From Gemmatirosa kalamazoonensis (GTDB taxonomy: Bacteria; Gemmatimonadota; Gemmatimonadetes; Gemmatimonadales; Gemmatimonadaceae), in the NCBI RefSeq assembly GCF_000522985.1, contig NZ_CP007128.1, positions 3,518,220 to 3,582,219 of the forward strand: a stretch of 64,000 bases of DNA. The letters run 5' to 3'. The notes under the pieces were generated by a model that saw only the letters and a program-made list of their open reading frames with translations, did not search any database and was not told the origin of the DNA. The position numbers were made by a program, and so were the translations under genes. Of this stretch, positions 54,651 through 63,386 are shown piece after piece; the first letter of the stretch is position 1, and each line of letters opens with the position of its first letter.

Positions 54651-56056
54651 GCACGCCCACGCCGGCGCCGGGCGCCACCGACTTCTGGACCCTCGACCGC
54701 GTCGCCGCGGCGCTGCATGACGTGCTGCGCGGGGCGGTGCCGCGCGGCGACGAGCCGCTGCGCGCCGTGAGCACGGACACGCGCGCCGTGACGTCGGGCG
54801 ACCTGTTCGTCGCGCTCGTCGGCGACCGGTTCGACGCGCACGACTTCCTGCCTAACGCCGTGGAGAAGGGCGCCGCCGCGCTCGTCGTCTCCGACGCGCG
54901 CCGCACCGCGGGACTCGGCGTGCCGGTGTACGAGGTGGGCGACACGCTCGTCGCGCTCGGCCGGCTCGGGCGCTACTGGCGGCGCGCGTGGGGCGGCACG
55001 GTCGTCGGCGTGGCGGGCTCCAACGGCAAGACGAGCACGAAGGAGCTGCTGAAGGCGGCGCTCGGCGCCGCGCGCCGCGTCTCGGCGACGAGCGGAAACC
55101 TGAACAACCTCGTCGGCGTGCCGCTCACGCTGCTCGCCATCCCGCCGGAGACGGAGATCGCGATCGTCGAGATGGGCACGAACATGCCCGGCGAGATCGC
55201 CCGCCTGCGCGCGATCGCCGAGCCGTCCGTGACCGTGATGACGTCGATCGGCGAGGAGCATCTCGAGGGCCTCGGCGACCTCGCCGGCGTGCTGCGCGAG
55301 GAGAGCGACGCGTTCGACGACGTGGAGCTGGCGGTCGTACCCGCCGATCAGCCCGAGGTGGCCGAGGCGGCCGCGGGCCGTGCGCGCCGCGTCGTGCGCG
55401 CGGGGCTCGACGACGGCGACCTGAAGACGGAGCGGTGGTCGATCGGCGGCGACGGCGCCGGCACGCTGCTCGTCGACGGCGTCGAGGTGCGACCTGCCGT
55501 GCGCGGCGTGCACAACCTGCGCAACACGATGCTCGCGCTCGCCGTGGCGCGCGCGCTCGGCGTGTCGCTCGACGATGCGGCGCGCGGCGTCGCGGGCATG
55601 CCCCAGCCGAGCATGCGCTCGGCGTGGTCGCAGCTCGGCGGCGTGACGCTCATCAACGACGCGTACAACGCGAACCCCGGCAGCACGCGGGCCGCGCTCG
55701 ACCTGCTCGTGCACGCCGGCAGCGGTCGCCAGCGCGTCGCGGTGCTCGGCACCATGCGCGAGCTCGGTGCGCACGGCGATCGGCTGCACGAGGAGATCGC
55801 GCGCCGCGCGCTCGACGCCGGCATCGAGGTGGTGGCGGGCGTCGGCGACTTCGCGGATGCGCTGGAGCGCGTCGCGTCGCGCGATGCACGCGTCGTCACG
55901 GCGCGCGAGGTCGAGGCGCTGTGGCCGCTGCTCGAGCCGCGCGTGTCGTCCGATGCAGTGATCCTGTTGAAGGCCTCGCGCGGCGTCGCGCTCGAGCGCA
56001 TCGTGCCGTCGCTCGAGCGGTGGGCAGGAGGAGAGCCCGCGTCGCAGCAAGTATAG
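54647..56056 (+). CDS. murF: UDP-MurNAc-tripeptide D-Ala-D-Ala ligase
   Basis: The 469-residue ligase adds D-Ala-D-Ala to complete the pentapeptide. Motifs are VGVAGSNGKTSTKELL, VEMGTNMPGEIARL, VRGVHNLRNTMLALA and INDAYNANPGSTRAAL. GTG overlaps the murE stop. The gap of 54 bases before mraY holds no gene. Confidence 0.95.
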   Translation: MSTPTPAPGATDFWTLDRVAAALHDVLRGAVPRGDEPLRAVSTDTRAVTSGDLFVALVGDRFDAHDFLPNAVEKGAAALVVSDARRTAGLGVPVYEVGDTLVALGRLGRYWRRAWGGTVVGVAGSNGKTSTKELLKAALGAARRVSATSGNLNNLVGVPLTLLAIPPETEIAIVEMGTNMPGEIARLRAIAEPSVTVMTSIGEEHLEGLGDLAGVLREESDAFDDVELAVVPADQPEVAEAAAGRARRVVRAGLDDGDLKTERWSIGGDGAGTLLVDGVEVRPAVRGVHNLRNTMLALAVARALGVSLDDAARGVAGMPQPSMRSAWSQLGGVTLINDAYNANPGSTRAALDLLVHAGSGRQRVAVLGTMRELGAHGDRLHEEIARRALDAGIEVVAGVGDFADALERVASRDARVVTAREVEALWPLLEPRVSSDAVILLKASRGVALERIVPSLERWAGGEPASQQV

Positions 56057-56110
56057 CAGCACGGCCGGCAGCACCCGCATAGATTCTCCGCGCCACGAAC
56101 CGTCAGACAC

Positions 56111-57265
56111 GTGCTCTATTTCCTGCTCCAGCCGCTGGCGCGCAGCATCAAGACGTTCAACCTCCTGAACTACATCACGTTCCGGGCGGGGGCGGCGTTC
56201 GTCACGGCGCTCATCGTGGCGTTCATCGTCGCGCCGACGATCATCCGTCGACTGCGCGCGATGGCCGTGCATCAGGTCGTGCGCGAGGGCACGCCCGACA
56301 CGCACGCCGGGAAGGGAACCACGCCGACGATGGGAGGGCTCATCATCCTCGTCGCGACGTTCGTCCCGCTCCTGCTCTGGGGACGCTACACGTGGCACCG
56401 CGGCGGGCAGTATCTCGTGACGGCGATGGTGCTCACGGCGTGGATGGGCGGCATCGGCTTCCTCGACGACTACCTCAAGCTGAAGCAGAAGCGCCTCGGG
56501 CTGAAGAACGAGGGGCTCGTCGAGCGCTACAAGCTCGTCGGGCAGCTCTCCGCCGGGCTCGCGTTAGGCCTGTACGTGTGGCTGTTCCCGCTGTCCACGC
56601 TCCCCGGCGCGTCGACCACGCTGCCGTTCTTCAAGTACATCCTCATCATCCCGTCGACGGCGGCGCTGACGTGGCTGTACATCGCGTTCGTGACGTTCGT
56701 CCTCACCGGCGCGAGCAACGCGGTGAACATCACCGACGGTCTCGACGGGCTGGCGTCGGGGCTCGTCGGGATCGCGGCGGCGACGTTCGGCGTGTTCGCG
56801 TACATGTTCGGCCGCTACGACACGAGCGGATACCTCCAGGTGTTCTACCTGCGCGGCGCGGGTGAGCTGACGGTGTTCTGCGCCGCGATCCTCGGCGCGT
56901 GCATCGGCTTCCTCTGGTACAACACGTTCCCGGCGCAGGTCTTCATGGGCGACACCGGCTCGCTCGCGCTCGGAGGCGCGCTCGGCGCGGTGTCGGTGCT
57001 GCTGAAGAGCGAGTTCCTGCTGCTCATCATCGGCGGCGTGTTCGTGGCCGAGATGTTCTCGGTGATCCTGCAGCGCTTCGTGTTCAAGTACCGCAAGCGG
57101 CGCCACGGCCTCGAGTACGCTCAACGACACCGCGTCTTCCTGCGGGCGCCCTTGCACCACCACTTCGAGGTGAAGGGGTGGCCGGAGACGCAGGTCGTCG
57201 TGCGGTTCTGGATCATCGGGATCTTCTGCGCGATCCTCGCGCTCAGCACGCTCAAGCTGCGCTGA
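56111..57265 (+). CDS. mraY: phospho-MurNAc-pentapeptide transferase
   Basis: The 384-residue integral membrane enzyme makes lipid I from UDP-MurNAc-pentapeptide and undecaprenyl phosphate. About ten helices are visible. Key motifs are GKGTTPTMGG, FLDDYLKLKQKR (catalytic aspartates), NITDGLDGLASG and HRVFLRAPLHHHFEVKGWPE. It starts with GTG and is two bases from the murD start. Confidence 0.96.
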   Translation: MLYFLLQPLARSIKTFNLLNYITFRAGAAFVTALIVAFIVAPTIIRRLRAMAVHQVVREGTPDTHAGKGTTPTMGGLIILVATFVPLLLWGRYTWHRGGQYLVTAMVLTAWMGGIGFLDDYLKLKQKRLGLKNEGLVERYKLVGQLSAGLALGLYVWLFPLSTLPGASTTLPFFKYILIIPSTAALTWLYIAFVTFVLTGASNAVNITDGLDGLASGLVGIAAATFGVFAYMFGRYDTSGYLQVFYLRGAGELTVFCAAILGACIGFLWYNTFPAQVFMGDTGSLALGGALGAVSVLLKSEFLLLIIGGVFVAEMFSVILQRFVFKYRKRRHGLEYAQRHRVFLRAPLHHHFEVKGWPETQVVVRFWIIGIFCAILALSTLKLR

Positions 57266-57267
57266 CC

Positions 57268-58680
57268 GTGCCCACCGACGTCTTCCGCGGGCACGCGCCG
57301 GGCGAGATCGCCGTCGTGGGGCTCGGCAAGAGCGGGCGCGCGGCCTCGGCGCTGCTCGCGCGCGACGGGCACGCGGTGTACGCGTCGGACGCGGGCGGTG
57401 GCGACGCGCTGCTCGAGGCGGCCGGCGCGCTCGCGCATCACGGCGTGGCGGTCGACGTCGGGTCGCACGACCTCGATCGCATCGCGCGCGCGGCGCTCGT
57501 CGTCGCGAGCCCCGGCGTGCCGCCCGACGCGCCGCCCCTCGCCGCGGCGCGCGCGCGCGACGTGCCGATCGTCGGCGAGATCGAGGTCGCGCTGCACTAT
57601 CTGCCGCGGCTGCGCTACGTCGCCGTCACCGGGACCAACGGCAAGACGACGACGACGGCGCTCATCGGCCACCTGCTCCGCGCGCTCGGCCGCGACGCGG
57701 TCGACGCGGGCAACATCGGGACGCCGCTCGCCGAGCTCGCGCTGCGCGATCGCCCGCCCGAGTGGGCCGCGCTCGAGCTGTCGTCGTTCCAGCTCCACGA
57801 CACGCCGAGCGTGAACCCGACGGTGGGCGTGGTGACCAACCTCAGTCCGGACCACCTGGACCGATACGCCTCGGTCGACGCGTACTACGCCGACAAGGCG
57901 CTCCTCTTCGCGAACGCGCATGCCGGGTCGCGCTGGGTGCTGAACGCCGACGAGCCCGAGGTCCTCGGCCTGTTCCGCCGGCTGCCGGGCGCGCCCCCGG
58001 TGCTGCCGGGGGAGACGCACGGGTTCAGCACGCGGACGAACGCTGCGGCCGCGTACTTCGACCGCGGAGCGGGCGACCTGGTGCTGCTCGAGGAGCCGCT
58101 GCTCCCACGCGCCGAGCTCCCGCTGCTCGGCGACCACAACGTCGCGAACGCCCTCGCGGCGTCGCTCGCGGTGGCGGTCGCCGATCCGTCGCACGCCGGG
58201 CCCGACGCCCGGCGCCGGCTGGCCGACGGGCTGCGCACGTTCCGCGCGCTCGCCCACCGGATGGAGCCCGTCGGGACGTTCGACGGGGTGGAGTGGATCA
58301 ACGACTCCAAGGCGACGAACGTTGCCTCCACGCTGGTCGCGGTCGCGGGAATGACGAAGCCGTTCGTCCTTCTATTGGGAGGGCGGCACAAGGGCGAGCC
58401 GTACACGGCGCTCGCGGAGCCGTTTCGCCGGTTCGGCAAGGTCGTCCTCGCGTACGGCGAGTCGGCCGCGATCGTGGAGAAGGATCTTGGCGAGCTCGTG
58501 CATGTCGAGCGACTCGGCTCGTCCTTCCCGGAGGTGATGGCCCGCGCGCGGGCGCTCGCCGGACCGGGGGAGGCCGTGCTGCTGTCGCCGGCCTGCTCCA
58601 GCTTCGACATGTTCGACAACTATGCGCAGCGCGGCGCCGAGTTCCGGCGACTCGCCGCGGAAACGGGCAGCATTCGATGA
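57268..58680 (+). CDS. murD: UDP-MurNAc-L-alanine:D-glutamate ligase
   Basis: The 470-residue ligase adds D-glutamate. Features are the N-terminal GLGKSGRAAS UDP-binding loop, VTGTNGKTTTTALIG, the NLSPDHLDRY segment, GDHNVANALAA, HRMEPVGTFDGVEWINDSKA and SPACSSFDMFDNYAQRG. GTG 57268 gives a normal length; the longer frame upstream is within mraY. ATG of ftsW overlaps its stop. Confidence 0.95.
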   Translation: MPTDVFRGHAPGEIAVVGLGKSGRAASALLARDGHAVYASDAGGGDALLEAAGALAHHGVAVDVGSHDLDRIARAALVVASPGVPPDAPPLAAARARDVPIVGEIEVALHYLPRLRYVAVTGTNGKTTTTALIGHLLRALGRDAVDAGNIGTPLAELALRDRPPEWAALELSSFQLHDTPSVNPTVGVVTNLSPDHLDRYASVDAYYADKALLFANAHAGSRWVLNADEPEVLGLFRRLPGAPPVLPGETHGFSTRTNAAAAYFDRGAGDLVLLEEPLLPRAELPLLGDHNVANALAASLAVAVADPSHAGPDARRRLADGLRTFRALAHRMEPVGTFDGVEWINDSKATNVASTLVAVAGMTKPFVLLLGGRHKGEPYTALAEPFRRFGKVVLAYGESAAIVEKDLGELVHVERLGSSFPEVMARARALAGPGEAVLLSPACSSFDMFDNYAQRGAEFRRLAAETGSIR

Positions 58681-59921
58681 CGACGACGACCGCGGCTCGC
58701 GGGCTCGAGCCGACCCAAATCGGGACGTACGACCGGCGCGCCGCGTCGCGGGCCCGGCGTGCCGACGTGCGCGAGCGGTGGCGCATGGGCGGCGAGGCGC
58801 GTGCGCTCGTCTTCGTCAACGCCGTGCTGCTCGCGTTCGGCCTCGCGACGCTGTACAGCGCGAGCGCGATCGTCGCCATGCAGTCGAAGCTGCCGAGCTA
58901 CTACTTCTTCATGAAGCAGCTCTCGGGCGCGCTCGTCGGCATCATCGTGTTCGCCGTCGTCGCGAAGCTCGACGCGGAGCGGTGGCGCAAGTGGGCGTGG
59001 CCGCTCATGGGGCTCGCGCTGCTCATGATGCTGGTGACGGTGCTGCCGTTCACGCGCGCCATCGCGCCGCCGATCCACGGGTCACGCCGCTTCCTGCTCG
59101 GCGGCTCCATCCAGCCGTCGGAGTTCGCGAAGCTCGCCGTCATCGTGTGGACGGCGATGCTGCTCGTGAAGAAGCAGGAGGACGGCACGCTGCGTCGCCT
59201 CACGAAGGGACTGTTCCCGTTCCTGCTCGTCGTCGGCGCGCTCGCGATGTTCGCGATCCTCGAGCCGGACCTGTCGATCGCGATGACGTTCCTGCTCATC
59301 ATGGCGATCATCCTGTTCGCCGGCGGCGTGCGTATCGGCCACTTCATCGCGCTCGGCGTGATGGGCATCCCGGTGCTCTGGCACGAGGCGGAGAAGCTCC
59401 AGTACGTCGTGCTGCGTCTCATCTCGTTCTTCCATCCCGACGAGAAGGCGCACGCGATCGTGAGCTACCAGCTGCAGCAGTCGCTCGTCGCCGTCGGCTC
59501 CGGCGGCGTGTTCGGGACGGGTTTCGGCAAGGGCGTGCAGCAGTACGGCTTCCTGCCGTTCCCGTACTCCGACTTCATCGGGAGCAACATCGGCGAGGAG
59601 TGGGGCTTCGTCGGCCTCGTGCTGCTCACGGCGTTCTATGCGCTGTACGCGTGGCTCGGCTTCCGCATCGCCGCGGCGGCGCGCACGCCGTTCCAGAAGA
59701 TGGTGGCGGTCGGCGTCACGACGACGATGGTGCTCACCGCGTATCTGCACATCGGCGTCGTCATCGGCCTCCTGCCGACGACGGGGCTCACGCTGCCGTT
59801 CATCTCGTACGGGCGCTCCAACCTCGTGCTGTCGCTGCTCATGACCGGGCTGCTGGTGAACATCGGCAGCGAGAAGCAGCGCATCGTCGGCGAGCACGCC
59901 ACCAACCCGTTCACCCCGTAG
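58677..59921 (+). CDS. ftsW: SEDS septal peptidoglycan polymerase
   Basis: The 414-residue SEDS polymerase has about ten membrane helices. The family marks are LYSASAIVA, GSRRFLLGGSIQPSEFAKL, LEPDLSIA (catalytic aspartate), QQSLVAVGSGG and NIGEEWGFVG. TTGLTLPFISYGRSN lies near the end. FtsW works with the FtsI transpeptidase encoded earlier. The N-terminus has about 35 extra basic residues. A family A hairpin follows the stop. Confidence 0.95.
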   Translation: MTTTTAARGLEPTQIGTYDRRAASRARRADVRERWRMGGEARALVFVNAVLLAFGLATLYSASAIVAMQSKLPSYYFFMKQLSGALVGIIVFAVVAKLDAERWRKWAWPLMGLALLMMLVTVLPFTRAIAPPIHGSRRFLLGGSIQPSEFAKLAVIVWTAMLLVKKQEDGTLRRLTKGLFPFLLVVGALAMFAILEPDLSIAMTFLLIMAIILFAGGVRIGHFIALGVMGIPVLWHEAEKLQYVVLRLISFFHPDEKAHAIVSYQLQQSLVAVGSGGVFGTGFGKGVQQYGFLPFPYSDFIGSNIGEEWGFVGLVLLTAFYALYAWLGFRIAAAARTPFQKMVAVGVTTTMVLTAYLHIGVVIGLLPTTGLTLPFISYGRSNLVLSLLMTGLLVNIGSEKQRIVGEHATNPFTP

Positions 59922-59925
59922 TGTT

Positions 59926-60002
59926 CTCCACGCTCCACGCTCTACGCTCGCCGTGCCGCCGGGGCATGGTGAGCGGGGAGCGTGGAGCGTGGAGCGTAGA
60001 GG
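59926..60002. repeat. heptamer-built hairpin element (family A, copy 4)
   Basis: TCCACGC/TCTACGC units (59926-59952) pair with GCGTGGA/GCGTAGA units (59971-60001), leaving a centre of about 18 bases. It fills the ftsW-murG gap and ends five bases before the murG ATG, so it would occlude the murG ribosome-binding region if folded in RNA. Confidence 0.87.
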
Positions 60003-60006
60003 AACC

Positions 60007-61113
60007 ATGCGGATCGTGGTGACTGGGGGCGGCACGGGAGGCCATCTGTACCCGGGACTGGCGATCGCGCGCGCGCTCGTGCGTGCCGACCCGCGCGTGC
60101 AGCCGTTCTTCGTCGGCGCGCGCCGCGGCATCGAGCGCGACGTGCTGCCGACGACGGAGTTCCCGCACCTGCTGCTGGATCTCCATCCGCTGTATCGCAG
60201 CGCGCCGTGGAAGAACTGGCTCACCGTGCGCGGCGCGTTAGGCGCGTGGAGCACGCTCGGGCGGCTGTTCCGCGAGGAGCGGCCAGCCGCCGTGATCGGC
60301 ACCGGCGGCTACGCGGCGGGGCTCGCGCTCGCGTACGGGGTGACGCACGGCGTGCCGACGATGCTGAACGAGGCGGACAGCCACCCGGGGCTCACGACGC
60401 GGCTGTTCGCGCGTTGGGCGCGTGAGGTGTTCCTCGGCTTTCCCGAAGGCGCGCGACTGCTGAAGCCGGGCCGTCGCACGCGCGTCGAGGCGTTCGGCAA
60501 CCCGATCGAGCCGCCGCCGGCGGTGCGCCCCGATCGCCCGGCGGCGCGCGCCGCGTGGGGCTTTCCGGCGAACGGCCTCGTGCTGCTCGCCGTCGGCGGG
60601 AGCCAGGGCGCGAAGGCGATCAACGACACGCTCGCCGCGTGGGTGCGGCGCGGGCTCCCCGACGGCGTGCATCTGCTGTGGGCGACGGGGAAGAATCAGT
60701 ACGAGCCGTACGCGGCGCTCGACGGCGCGTCAGGGGATCGCGTGCGCGTGCGGCCGTATCTGTCGCCGATCGCGGAGGCGTACGCGGCGGCCGATCTCGC
60801 GCTCACGCGCGCCGGCGCGATGACGATCGCCGAGCTGTGCGCGTGGGGAATTCCGTCCGTGCTCGTGCCGCTGCCGACGGCGGCCGCCGACCACCAGACG
60901 CACAACGCGCGCGCGATGGCGAACGCCGGCGCCGCGGTGCACGTGCCGCAGAGCGAGCTCACGCCCGAGCGGCTCGACGCCGTGGTCGGCGAGCTGCGTT
61001 CGGAGTCGGCGCGCGGGGCCCTCGCCGCGCGGGCCGCGGAGCGAGGCCGCCCCGACGCCGCCGCGCGCATCGCGGCTCGCGTGCTCGAGAGCGTCGCTGG
61101 CGCTCCCATCTGA
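60007..61113 (+). CDS. murG: undecaprenyl-PP-MurNAc-pentapeptide GlcNAc transferase
   Basis: The 368-residue GT28 enzyme turns lipid I into lipid II at the inner membrane. Motifs are VVTGGGTGGHLYPGLAIA, GTGGYAAGLALA, LNEADSHPGLTTRL, VGGSQGAKAIND and RAGAMTIAELCAWGIPSVLVPLP. The ATG follows a family A hairpin by five bases with no Shine-Dalgarno visible apart from GAGGAA. A longer frame upstream only translates the hairpin. Confidence 0.95.
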   Translation: MRIVVTGGGTGGHLYPGLAIARALVRADPRVQPFFVGARRGIERDVLPTTEFPHLLLDLHPLYRSAPWKNWLTVRGALGAWSTLGRLFREERPAAVIGTGGYAAGLALAYGVTHGVPTMLNEADSHPGLTTRLFARWAREVFLGFPEGARLLKPGRRTRVEAFGNPIEPPPAVRPDRPAARAAWGFPANGLVLLAVGGSQGAKAINDTLAAWVRRGLPDGVHLLWATGKNQYEPYAALDGASGDRVRVRPYLSPIAEAYAAADLALTRAGAMTIAELCAWGIPSVLVPLPTAAADHQTHNARAMANAGAAVHVPQSELTPERLDAVVGELRSESARGALAARAAERGRPDAAARIAARVLESVAGAPI

Positions 61114-61146
61114 CGCGAGCCGGTCTATATTGCGCCGCGGCCTCAT

Positions 61147-62562
61147 ATGTCTCTCCTGTCTGCAGTCGATCCCCGTCCGGTCCACTTCGTCGGCGTCGCC
61201 GGCGCCGGAATGAGCGCCCTCGCCGAGCTCCTCGCGCGGCGCGGCGCCATCGTCACCGGGTGCGACGCGCACCCGTCGCACGAGGATGATCTGCGCCGCC
61301 TGGGGATCGACGTGCGCGCCGGCCACGATCCGGCGCACGTGCGCGGTGCGCGCGCGGTGGTCGTGACGTCGGCCGTGCCGAAGGACCACCCCGAGCTCGC
61401 GGCCGCGCGCGCCGCCGGGCTGCCGGTGATCCGCCGCGCCGAAGCGCTCGCCGAGGCGATCGCCGGCGGCACCGTGGTCGGCGTGGCCGGCACGCACGGC
61501 AAGACGACGACGACGGTGATGACGACGGAGGCGCTCACCGCCGCCGGGCTCGCGCCGACCGGGATCGCCGGCGGCCGCGTGGGCGCATGGGGTGGCAACC
61601 TGCGCGTCGGCGCGTCGATCGACGCAGAGCGTGCGCTGTTCGTGGTGGAGGCCGACGAGTACGATCGCTCGTTCCTCGCGCTGACGCCCGATGTCGCCGT
61701 GGTGACCAACGTCGAGGCCGACCATCTCGACATCTATCGCGATCTCGACGACATCCGCGGCGCGTTCACCGAGTACGCGCGGCGTGCGCGCTATGTCGTC
61801 GCGAGCGCCGACGACGAGGGCGCGCGGTCGCTGCCGTACGCGGCGTCGTCGGAGGTCGTCCGCTTCGGCGTCACGCACGTCGCGGATGCGCGGCTCGTCG
61901 CGCGCGACGTACGCGCGGAGAACGGCGGCACGCGGTTCCTCGTGACGTACGACGGCGAGGACCTGGGCGAGATCGCGCTGCGCGTGCCGGGCGAGCACAA
62001 CGTGCGCAACGCGCTCGCCGCGATCGGCGTCGGCCTGCTGCTCGGCGCGAAGCTCGACGCGATGCGGCCGGGGCTCGAGTCGTTCGGCGGCGTGGAGCGT
62101 CGCTTCCAGCGCCTCGGCGCGGGTGCGGGCGTCGAGGTCGTCGACGACTATGCGCACCATCCGACGGAGATCGAGGCGACGCTCGCCGCGGCGCGCGCCG
62201 CGTTCCCCGGCCGCCGCGTCGTCGCCGCGTTCCAGCCGCACCTGTTCACGCGCACGCGCGATTTCGCCGGGGAGTTCGCGCGCGCGCTCGCCGCGGCCGA
62301 CGCGGTGTTCCTCACCGAGATCTATCCCGCGCGCGAGCAGCCGATCGACGGCGTGAGCGCGGATCTCATCGTCGACGCGGCGCGCGCGTTGGGCCGCCCG
62401 GTGACGTGGCGGGGCGAGCGCGCCGCCCTCGCCGACGCGCTCGCGGCGCACGCCGAGCGGGGCGACGTCGTGATCACGCTCGGCGCGGGCGACGTGACGC
62501 TCACCGGTCCGGAGCTGCTCGAGCGGCTGCGCGCGCCGCGGCACGCGGAGGCTGGGGCATGA
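61147..62562 (+). CDS. murC: UDP-MurNAc-L-alanine ligase
   Basis: The 471-residue ligase adds the first stem-peptide residue. Marks are HFVGVAGAGMSALAELL, GVAGTHGKTTTTVMT, VVEADEYDRSFL, VPGEHNVRNALAA and DDYAHHPTEIEATLAA. A TATATT string lies 15 bases before the ATG and may be a local promoter. The stop overlaps ftsQ. No murB or ddl lies between murC and ftsQ. Confidence 0.95.
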   Translation: MSLLSAVDPRPVHFVGVAGAGMSALAELLARRGAIVTGCDAHPSHEDDLRRLGIDVRAGHDPAHVRGARAVVVTSAVPKDHPELAAARAAGLPVIRRAEALAEAIAGGTVVGVAGTHGKTTTTVMTTEALTAAGLAPTGIAGGRVGAWGGNLRVGASIDAERALFVVEADEYDRSFLALTPDVAVVTNVEADHLDIYRDLDDIRGAFTEYARRARYVVASADDEGARSLPYAASSEVVRFGVTHVADARLVARDVRAENGGTRFLVTYDGEDLGEIALRVPGEHNVRNALAAIGVGLLLGAKLDAMRPGLESFGGVERRFQRLGAGAGVEVVDDYAHHPTEIEATLAAARAAFPGRRVVAAFQPHLFTRTRDFAGEFARALAAADAVFLTEIYPAREQPIDGVSADLIVDAARALGRPVTWRGERAALADALAAHAERGDVVITLGAGDVTLTGPELLERLRAPRHAEAGA

Positions 62563-63386
62563 GCGCGCCGGCGTTCGCGCACGACGCGATGCACGACGAG
62601 CACGACGACGAGCGTGTCGAGCGTCCATCGCGGCGTCGCGCGCGCGACGACGACGCGCCGCGTCGCCCGCGGTGGCGCGCGATCTTCGGCCTCACGGTGC
62701 TCGTGCTGTTCGTCGCCGCGCTCGCCTCGTCGCCATGGTGGGTGCCACGCGCGCTGTCGCGGCTGGCGTACTTCCGTGTGCGTCGCGTCGAGATCGACGG
62801 CGCACGCTACGCGCCGCCCGCCGAGCTGCTGGCGCGGCTGAAAGTGGACACGACGTGGTCGGTGTGGACGGATCTCGACGCGCTCGGTCGGCGCGTGTCG
62901 CGGCATCCGCTCGTCGCGAGCGCGCGTGTCGAGCGTCATCTTCCGGGCACGCTGCGCGTCGTGGTCAGCGAGCGCGTGCCGGTCGCGATGACGCCGTCGC
63001 GCGACGGGCTCGCCGTGCTCGGCGCCGACGGCCGCGTGCTGCCGATCGATCCGAGCCGCGTCGGCGGTGTCGACGTGCCCGTCGTCGCGTCGCCCGACGC
63101 GGCGGCGCTGCGCGTGCTCGACGCGCTGCGGCGCGAGGCGCCGGTGCTCTACGCGCGCGTGAGCGAGCTGCGGCGCGTGGGGCGCGACGAGCTGCGGCTC
63201 ACGGTGATGCCCGAGCGCGGCGACACCGTGGGACAGGCGCCGTTCCTGCTGCGCGTGTCGCCCGACGTGACGCCGGCGCGGCTCGCCGATCTGCTTCCGG
63301 TCGAGAGTGACCTGGCGCGACGCCGCGTCCGCGTCTCCGAGATCGATCTCCGCTATCGTGATCAAGTGATCGCCAGACTGCCATGA
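62559..63386 (+). CDS. ftsQ: FtsQ/DivIB cell-division protein
   Basis: The 275-residue bitopic protein has a cytoplasmic, strongly basic N-terminus (RRRARDDDAPRRPRWRA). A membrane helix follows (about 46-62: IFGLTVLVLFVAALAS), then a POTRA domain (LAYFRVRRVEIDGARYAPPAELLARL) and the FtsQ/DivIB domain (HLPGTLRVVVSERVPVA). FtsQ anchors the FtsQLB complex. It overlaps murC and ftsA by four bases each. Confidence 0.9.
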   Translation: MSAPAFAHDAMHDEHDDERVERPSRRRARDDDAPRRPRWRAIFGLTVLVLFVAALASSPWWVPRALSRLAYFRVRRVEIDGARYAPPAELLARLKVDTTWSVWTDLDALGRRVSRHPLVASARVERHLPGTLRVVVSERVPVAMTPSRDGLAVLGADGRVLPIDPSRVGGVDVPVVASPDAAALRVLDALRREAPVLYARVSELRRVGRDELRLTVMPERGDTVGQAPFLLRVSPDVTPARLADLLPVESDLARRRVRVSEIDLRYRDQVIARLP

